Shown: positions 1-4,730 of the stretch, piece by piece | How the letters are laid out: each line of letters starts with the position of its first letter | Numbering within the stretch: position 1 is the first letter of the stretch | From: Actinomycetes bacterium | GTDB lineage: Bacteria > Actinomycetota > Acidimicrobiia > Acidimicrobiales > Bog-793 | Assembly (NCBI GenBank): GCA_021821585.1 | Contig: JAKACF010000009.1 | Location: 1-22,966 of the forward strand | DNA length: 22,966 bases | Direction of reading: 5' to 3' | Program-made: the position numbers and the translations under genes | Notes under the pieces: model-generated | What the model was told of the DNA's origin: nothing | The model's input: the letters and a program-made list of their open reading frames with translations, nothing else | Database searches by the model: none

Positions 1-320
1 CGCAAGAGCGGACTGTTCGCCGAGATCTTCGAGCGACTCGCCCCGGGAGCCTGGTTCGTCAACTACGACGAGGTGAGTGCCGACAACCCGGCGGTCGAGG
101 AGGCCTGGCAGCGCGTCGAGGCGGCCGCGACCCGGTCGCCGCCGACCGTCACCGCCACCGCAGTCCCGAGGAGCAGGCCCGCTGGGAGAACCACGTCCGG
201 CACCTCCTCCCCCTCGAACCCCAGCTCGGCATGCTCCGGGAGGCCGGCTTCGATGCCGTCGACGTCTACTGGAGGGAGCTGCGCCACGTCGTCTACGCCG
301 GCCGCCGTGCGCCGGACTGA
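1..320 (+). pseudogene. 3' part of a class I SAM-dependent methyltransferase, frameshifted
   Basis: The window opens inside a gene. From base 1 the first frame reads KSGLFAEIFERLAPGAWFVN, which matches the region around motif III of small class I methyltransferases (K..lf.Ei.R.L.PGG.f.n.D). This frame keeps sense to about base 132 (EEAWQRVEAA). After that the sensible protein continues in the third frame: EEQARWENHVRHLL, then LGMLREAGFDAVDVYWR, ending at TGA 318-320. That second half is the usual C-terminal end of the family (LREAGF..VDv.w). Moving from frame 1 to frame 3 needs one base lost or two gained near 120-135. Either the gene is broken or the sequence has an error here. The N-terminal SAM-binding motifs lie outside the window, so the substrate cannot be told. 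Confidence 0.55.
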
Positions 321-431
321 GCATTCTGGCCGACTCGAGCCGAGCCGGCTCGGGGGCGATCCGCCCGCCTGCATGGGGGCCGTACTCCCTTCGCTGCGGG
401 CGAATTCTCGGTCCGGCCGATGTCTCGCTGC

Positions 432-450
432 ATACCCGTATGGGTATACT
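432..450 (+). promoter_or_regulatory. CsoR/CstR-like operator over a -10 element
   Basis: A perfect inverted repeat, ATACCC-GTAT-GGGTAT, occupies 432-447. A -10-like hexamer TATACT (445-450) overlaps its right arm. No convincing -35 is visible. The layout resembles operators of the CsoR/CstR family (copper- or persulfide-sensing repressors), which bind T/A-flanked C-runs facing G-runs. It lies 38 bases before the start of the 54-aa Cys-rich protein, so it probably controls that gene. No CsoR/CstR gene is in the window, so the regulator is inferred from the site alone. Confidence 0.45.
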
Positions 451-485
451 CTCCCAAACCCGAAACCGAAGGAGGTAGCCGCGGT

Positions 486-650
486 ATGTGCCGAGCGGTG
501 AGATGCAGGACATGTGGGAAGGCGACGTGGTCCGGTTGTGGCCAGCACGTGGAGCAGGTCCTGCGGGGCGTTCCGAAGTCGGAGCGCTGCCAGGGACACG
601 CGAAGTCGGAGGGACGCCGGTCGTTCTTCGACCGCTTCTCCAAGCGCTGA
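486..650 (+). CDS. Small Cys/His-rich protein, 54 aa (MCRA-type, actinobacterial)
   Basis: ATG 486 is preceded by a strong ribosome binding site, GAAGGAGG (468-475), about 10 bases away, so this start is preferred over the in-frame ATG at 420. The 54-aa product has Cys at 2, 7, 10, 18 and 35 and His at 21 and 38, in the order C-x4-C-x2-C-x7-C-x2-H, then C-x2-H. That spacing would suit zinc or another metal, but it is also compatible with reactive thiols. I recognise the opening MCRAV.CRTCGK.TW.GCGQH as a small protein common in actinobacteria and without an assigned function. The C-terminus is basic (FFDRFSKR). A palindromic operator precedes the gene and a hairpin follows it, so it looks like an independent transcription unit. 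Confidence 0.7.
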   Translation: MCRAVRCRTCGKATWSGCGQHVEQVLRGVPKSERCQGHAKSEGRRSFFDRFSKR

Positions 651-668
651 CCGGAGCGGGGCGGGGCG

Positions 669-686
669 GGCACCCGGCCGGGTGCC
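669..686 (+). terminator. Strong GC hairpin (probable terminator, possible operator)
   Basis: This is a perfect 18-bp palindrome, GGCACCCGG followed by CCGGGTGCC. As RNA it folds as a 7-bp stem with a GGCC loop, and flanking G/C runs allow extension with bulges. There is no T-run. It sits 18 bases after the stop of the 54-aa gene and 22 bases before the GntR start, so it could end the first transcript. It could also be an operator used by the GntR protein on its own gene. Confidence 0.4.
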
Positions 687-708
687 GCCCGCCACGCATA
701 CTGGTGGG

Positions 709-1524
709 GTGAGAGTCGACCGACGGAGCCCCGTGCCGCTCTGGGCGCAGATCCTGGCGGACTTGCGCGCACGTCTCTCGACGGGGGAGTTCGCCGCACG
801 CTTCCCGAGCGACCGGGAGCTCGTCCACCAGTACCAGGTGAGTCGCCAGACGGTCCGCGAGGCGGTCCGTCATCTTCAACAGGAGGGTCTCGTCGAGCGC
901 GCGCGGGGCCAGGGGACCTCCGTGCTCGAGCGGCCGATCGAGCAGTCGATGGGCGCGCTCTACAGCCTGTACCGCTCCGCCGAGGAGCAGGGGTTCGTCC
1001 AAGAGAGCGTCGTCCGGTTCCTCGAGGAGCGCACGGATGCGTTGGCCTCCGCCATGCTCGGTTGTGGGGCGCACGAGCCGCTCGTCTACCTCGAGCGCCT
1101 GCGCCTGCTCGATGGCAACCCGGCGGTGCTCGACTGCTCGTGGCTCCCGTCCCGGCTGGCCCGGGGCCTGCTCGACGTCGACTTCCACCGGACGGCGCTC
1201 TACCGCGAGCTCGAGACGCGTTGCGGCATCCGCCCCGACTCGGGGTGGGAACGGGTGACGCCCGTCCTTCCCACGCCCGAGCAGCGCGAGCTCCTCGGCC
1301 TGCGCTCGCGCACTGCTGCGTTCGGCATCGAGCGCCTGGCGTGCGAAGGATCCACACCGGTGGAGTGGCGGCACGGCGTCGTACGGGCCGACCGCTTCCA
1401 GTTCGTCTCCCGCTGGAGCAGGGGACACCTCGACGCCTCCTTCGAGGCTCCGGTACCGGGTGCGCCTGCGTCGGCTCGGCCTGCCGCGCCGTCCGCCCGG
1501 CCGCAGCCTGTTCCCGGGCGCTGA
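709..1524 (+). CDS. GntR-family transcriptional regulator (HutC/UTRA subfamily)
   Basis: The predicted 271-aa protein has an N-terminal winged helix-turn-helix at about residues 8-75, with family hallmarks PLWAQI, FPSDRELV, VSRQTVREAV and the wing L.QEGLVER.RGQGT. A UTRA-type effector domain follows (about 90-250), then a Pro/Ala-rich tail. GTG 709 is chosen because MRVDRRSPVPLWAQI is the usual family beginning. An open frame runs further upstream but has no family similarity. A CATACT element (696-701) lies just before the GTG, which would fit a nearly leaderless transcript. UTRA regulators usually bind a small metabolite and repress neighbouring genes. The sulfur-oxidation operon starts 223 bases downstream, so control of that operon is likely. 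The effector is unknown. Confidence 0.85.
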   Translation: MRVDRRSPVPLWAQILADLRARLSTGEFAARFPSDRELVHQYQVSRQTVREAVRHLQQEGLVERARGQGTSVLERPIEQSMGALYSLYRSAEEQGFVQESVVRFLEERTDALASAMLGCGAHEPLVYLERLRLLDGNPAVLDCSWLPSRLARGLLDVDFHRTALYRELETRCGIRPDSGWERVTPVLPTPEQRELLGLRSRTAAFGIERLACEGSTPVEWRHGVVRADRFQFVSRWSRGHLDASFEAPVPGAPASARPAAPSARPQPVPGR

Positions 1525-1615
1525 ACGGGCGGTCCCGGGCGGGCGGTGGCGCCCGAGACCCCCGTGGCGGCCGGACTCCCGGGCGGTGTTCGGGGGCGGA
1601 GCTCGCTCGGGGGCC

Positions 1616-1645
1616 TGTTCCTCGCCATACCTGCCGGGGTAAGGT
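1616..1645 (+). promoter_or_regulatory. Candidate promoter with partial CsoR/CstR-like repeat
   Basis: A possible -10, TAAGGT (1640-1645), lies 18 bases after a weak -35-like TGTTCC (1616-1621). Over the -10 is an imperfect repeat: ATACC (1627-1631) facing GGGGTA (1636-1641), with TACC and GGTA as the exact arms. It resembles the stronger palindrome at 432-447 in having ATACC arms facing GGGTA. It would be the promoter of the 1748-7595 operon. The match is short and could be chance in such GC-rich DNA. Confidence 0.3.
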
Positions 1646-1694
1646 GACCCGCGCCTGAACCGCCGGACAACCCCGTGAGGAGCAGCCCGACACC

Positions 1695-1748
1695 GTGAGC
1701 ACGCCCGGACTGGTACGTACATTCGTACATGGGGTAGGCATCAGCTGA
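1695..1748 (+). CDS. Possible 17-codon leader ORF overlapping the next start
   Basis: A GTG at 1695 opens a frame of 17 codons (VSTPGLVRTFVHGVGIS) ending at TGA 1746-1748. A GAGGAG sequence lies about 12 bases before the GTG. The stop overlaps the ATG of the persulfide dioxygenase gene as TGATG. That gene has no good ribosome binding site of its own, so it could be translated by coupling to this leader. The peptide matches nothing I know. It could be a chance frame. Confidence 0.3.
   Translation: MSTPGLVRTFVHGVGIS
1713..1728 (+). promoter_or_regulatory. Inverted repeat GTACG-N6-CGTAC, candidate regulator site
   Basis: GTACG (1713-1717) and CGTAC (1724-1728) form a perfect inverted repeat with a 6-base spacer. 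The same stretch also contains CGTACAT twice in tandem (1716-1722 and 1724-1730), one base apart. It is an AT-richer patch in very GC-rich DNA, 20-35 bases before the dioxygenase ATG. The neighbouring GntR regulator is the obvious candidate to bind here. The sequence is not a standard HutC-type operator, so the pairing is inference. Confidence 0.4.
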
Positions 1749-3127
1749 TGGAACCCACCTACGCACCCCGTATCGACGTCGTCACGATCGAGACGCCCGG
1801 CCTCGGTGACCGGAGCTACGTCGTGCACGACGGGGCCACGGCGGTCGTCATCGACCCGCAGCGCGACATCGACCGCCTGCTCGACGAGGTCGGCTCCCGG
1901 GGACTGCGGGTGACCCACGTGCTCGAGACGCACCTCCACAACGACTACGTGACGGGCGGGCTCGCCCTGGCGGAGGAGACCGGGGCCGAGTACGGCGTGC
2001 CGGGCGCCGACGAGGTCCGCTTCGCCCGCCGGCCGATCGCCGACGGGGACGCCATCTCGACCGGCCGGTTGGCAGTCGTCGCCCGCCACACGCCGGGCCA
2101 CACGCCGAACCACCTCTCCTACGTCGTCCACGCCGGCAGCGAACCCGTGGCCGTGTTCACGGGAGGGTCGATGCTCTTCGGAGCCGTCGGCCGGACCGAC
2201 CTGATCGCCCCCGAGCGGACCGAGGAGCTGACCCGTGCCCAGTACCGCTCGGTGCGCCGCCTCGCCGACGAGCTGCCCGGCCACGTGAGCGTCCATCCCA
2301 CCCACGGCTTCGGGAGCTTCTGCGCCGCGACGGAGACCTCGGGTGAGTCCTCGACGATCGCGGACGAGCGCTCCCGCAACGTGGCCCTCGTCACCGAGGA
2401 CGAGGACGCCTTCGTGGCGAGGCTCATGGAGGGACTCGGCGACTACCCGCGCTACTACGTGCACATGGCCCGCCTGAACGCGGGCGGGCCCGCGGCCGCC
2501 GACCTCTCGGCCCCCGCCCGCGTCGACGGCGGGGTGCTCCGCCGCCGGATCGAGGCGGGCGAGTGGGTGGTCGACCTCCGCCAGCGCCGCGCCTTCGCCC
2601 GGCACCATCTCCGGGGGGCCGTCTCCATCGAGCTCGGCGATCCCTTCGCCACCTACTTCGGCTGGGTGCTCCCCTGGGGTGCTCCGGTCACGCTCGTCGG
2701 CGACACGGCCGAGGAGGTGGCCGAGGCGAGACGCCAGCTCTCACGGATCGGGGTGGACGATCTCGCCGGCGCCGCCGTCGGCTCCGCCGAGGCGCTCGCC
2801 GAGGGGCGCGCCGCCTCCTACGCCGTCGCCAGCTTCGAGGACCTCGCCTCGTCCTTCCCCGGCAGCGGCAAGGTCGTGCTCGACGTGAGGGGTGCAGCCG
2901 AGTGGGCGGACGGCCACCTCGACGGAGCGGTGCACATCCCCTTCTTCGAACTCGGCGAGCGGGTCGGGGAGCTCCCCGACGGCGAGCTCTGGGTGCACTG
3001 CGCGTCGGGCCTCCGGGCGTCCATCGCGGCATCCCTCCTCGAGCGTGGCGGGCGGGGAGTCGTGCTCGTCGACGACGACTGGCAGAGAGCCGGAGAGCTC
3101 GGCCTTCCCATCCGGCAGGGGCGCTGA
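1748..3127 (+). CDS. MBL-fold / double rhodanese protein, persulfide dioxygenase-sulfurtransferase type
   Basis: The 459-aa protein joins a metallo-beta-lactamase domain (about 10-235) to two rhodanese domains (about 262-340 and 360-459), the CstB/ETHE1-like layout. Family members oxidise glutathione or low-molecular-weight persulfide to sulfite and move sulfane sulfur. The MBL motif is H62-L-H64-N-D66-Y67, where ETHE1 has HxHxDH. H114/H118 (HTPGH) and H186 (PTHG) are present. The position of the ETHE1 iron ligand Asp is Gly140 (FTGG). The first rhodanese domain lacks Cys and is probably structural. The second has the active loop HCASGLR with Cys418. There is no signal peptide, so the protein is cytoplasmic. 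The gene heads an operon with a molybdoenzyme, 48 bases upstream of its second gene. The ATG has a weak binding site; see the leader ORF. Confidence 0.85.
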   Translation: MEPTYAPRIDVVTIETPGLGDRSYVVHDGATAVVIDPQRDIDRLLDEVGSRGLRVTHVLETHLHNDYVTGGLALAEETGAEYGVPGADEVRFARRPIADGDAISTGRLAVVARHTPGHTPNHLSYVVHAGSEPVAVFTGGSMLFGAVGRTDLIAPERTEELTRAQYRSVRRLADELPGHVSVHPTHGFGSFCAATETSGESSTIADERSRNVALVTEDEDAFVARLMEGLGDYPRYYVHMARLNAGGPAAADLSAPARVDGGVLRRRIEAGEWVVDLRQRRAFARHHLRGAVSIELGDPFATYFGWVLPWGAPVTLVGDTAEEVAEARRQLSRIGVDDLAGAAVGSAEALAEGRAASYAVASFEDLASSFPGSGKVVLDVRGAAEWADGHLDGAVHIPFFELGERVGELPDGELWVHCASGLRASIAASLLERGGRGVVLVDDDWQRAGELGLPIRQGR

Positions 3128-3174
3128 GCGCCCGTCCCCGACCGACATCGCCGGCGTCCCGACTAGGAGGAACC

Positions 3175-4719
3175 TTGCGCTACGGCTTCGCCATCGACCA
3201 GCGGACCTGCATCGGCTGCCACGCCTGCACGGTCGCGTGCAAGACCGAGCACCAGGTCCCGGTCGGCCAGTTCCGCACGTGGGTGAAGTACATCGACAAG
3301 GGCGAGTGGCCGTCCTCGACCCGGTCGTTCGGCGTGCTCCGGTGCAACCACTGCACCGACGCCCCGTGCGTGAAGATCTGCCCGACCAAGGCGCTGTTCA
3401 AGCGGGATGACGGCATCGTCGACTTCGACCGGGACCGCTGCATCGGCTGCAAGAGCTGCATGCAGGGCTGCCCGTACGACGCCATCTACATCGACGAGGA
3501 CACCCACACCGCCGCCAAGTGCAACTACTGCGCCCACCGGGTGGACGACGGGCTCGAGCCCGCCTGCGTCGTCGTCTGCCCGACGCACTCCATCTGGGCC
3601 GGCGATCTCGACGACCCGAAGAGCGGCATCGCCCAGCTGGTGGCGACCCAGCCGACGATGGTGCGCTCGCCCGAGCAGAACACGAGCCCGAACGTCTTCT
3701 ACGTCGGTGCCGACGAGAGCCTGCTCGACCCGCTCCGCGCGCCGGTCGGCACCTCCTACCTGTTCGCCGAGCCCGACGCGCTCCGCCGGGAGGTGGCAAA
3801 GGACCTGGCGCCGGATCCGGCGACGGGCGCCCGCACGACCCTCAACACCGCCCACCCGCGGCCGTGGGGCTGGCGGGTCACGACCTATCTGTGGACCAAG
3901 GGCGTCGGCTCCGGGGCTCTTCTCGTGACGGCCGGGGCGCTCGCCGCCGGGCTCCCGGCAGACGGGGTGCTGAAGCTCGCCGCCCCGGCGGTCGGCGTGG
4001 GCTTCACGGCCGTCACCGGCGTGCTGCTCGTCTGGGACCTGAAGCGCCCCGAGCGCTTCTGGTACATCTTCGCCAAGGCCAACCCGACCTCGTGGCTCTT
4101 CCTCGGATCGGTCTGCCTGGCCGGCTACTCGGCCGTCGCCGGTGGCTGGCTGGCCGCTGCCGTCGCCGAGTCGCTCGGGCTCCTCGACGCCGGCGCCTTC
4201 CAGACCGCGCTTTCGGCCCTGCGGGCGGCGGCCATCCCGACGGCCGCCGCCGCCGCCGGCTACACCGCCTTGTTGTTCGGCCAGGCGGAGGGTCGGGACC
4301 TCTGGCAGTCGCGGTGGCTGCTCCCGCACCTTCTCGTGCAGGCCGTCCAGGGCGGCTCCGGGGTCCTGCTCGCCCTCTCGGCCCTCACCGGCGGACCGTC
4401 CCGCGTGACGCGGACGCTCGCCACCACCTTCGTCGCCTCCTCGGCGGCCAACCTCGCCACGCTGGCGGTGGACTACGGGCGGCCGCACCCGACCGCGCAG
4501 GCGGAGGCGGGCGCCAGGATGGTCACGAGGGGTCGCTACCGCCGGCTCTTCTGGGGCGGTGCCGTTGGCCTCGGCGCTGCCGCGGCGGCACTCGCCATCC
4601 CGGCGACGAGGGGCCGCAAGCTCCCCATGGCGGTCCTCGGCGGCCTCCTCGGCCAGGCCGCCCTGCTCGCCTATGAGTCCGCGTTCGTACGGGCGGGACA
4701 GGACGTCCCCCTCTCGTGA
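3175..4719 (+). CDS. Fused 4Fe-4S ferredoxin subunit and NrfD-type membrane anchor (Soe/Psr BC fusion)
   Basis: This 514-aa protein carries two subunits that are usually separate. Residues 1-140 hold 16 Cys in four ferredoxin groups (12/15/18/22, 57/60/65/69, 89/92/95/99, 116/119/131/135), the DmsB/PsrB pattern for four [4Fe-4S] clusters. A linker follows (about 140-230). Residues about 235-514 are hydrophobic with about eight membrane segments, including the NrfD-like stretch VWDLKRPERFWYIF. It would carry electrons between the molybdenum subunit and the quinone pool. The TTG 3175 start is set by AGGAGG (3165-3170), four bases away, and by the first Cys group beginning at residue 12. There is no Tat or Sec signal before the clusters. 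The next gene starts 11 bases after its stop, so the two are co-expressed. Confidence 0.85.
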   Translation: MRYGFAIDQRTCIGCHACTVACKTEHQVPVGQFRTWVKYIDKGEWPSSTRSFGVLRCNHCTDAPCVKICPTKALFKRDDGIVDFDRDRCIGCKSCMQGCPYDAIYIDEDTHTAAKCNYCAHRVDDGLEPACVVVCPTHSIWAGDLDDPKSGIAQLVATQPTMVRSPEQNTSPNVFYVGADESLLDPLRAPVGTSYLFAEPDALRREVAKDLAPDPATGARTTLNTAHPRPWGWRVTTYLWTKGVGSGALLVTAGALAAGLPADGVLKLAAPAVGVGFTAVTGVLLVWDLKRPERFWYIFAKANPTSWLFLGSVCLAGYSAVAGGWLAAAVAESLGLLDAGAFQTALSALRAAAIPTAAAAAGYTALLFGQAEGRDLWQSRWLLPHLLVQAVQGGSGVLLALSALTGGPSRVTRTLATTFVASSAANLATLAVDYGRPHPTAQAEAGARMVTRGRYRRLFWGGAVGLGAAAAALAIPATRGRKLPMAVLGGLLGQAALLAYESAFVRAGQDVPLS

Positions 4720-4730
4720 AGGAGCGACAG

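Noticed and set aside
293..2608. A 771-codon minus-strand open frame opposite the GntR and dioxygenase genes
   Set aside because: It is antisense to well-supported genes, rich in Arg, Gly and Pro, and shows no domain. Long antisense frames are common at this GC content.
4716..4730. GTG 4716 as the start of the molybdoenzyme
   Set aside because: The ribosome binding site GAAGGAG lies at 4718-4724, after this codon, so it serves ATG 4731.
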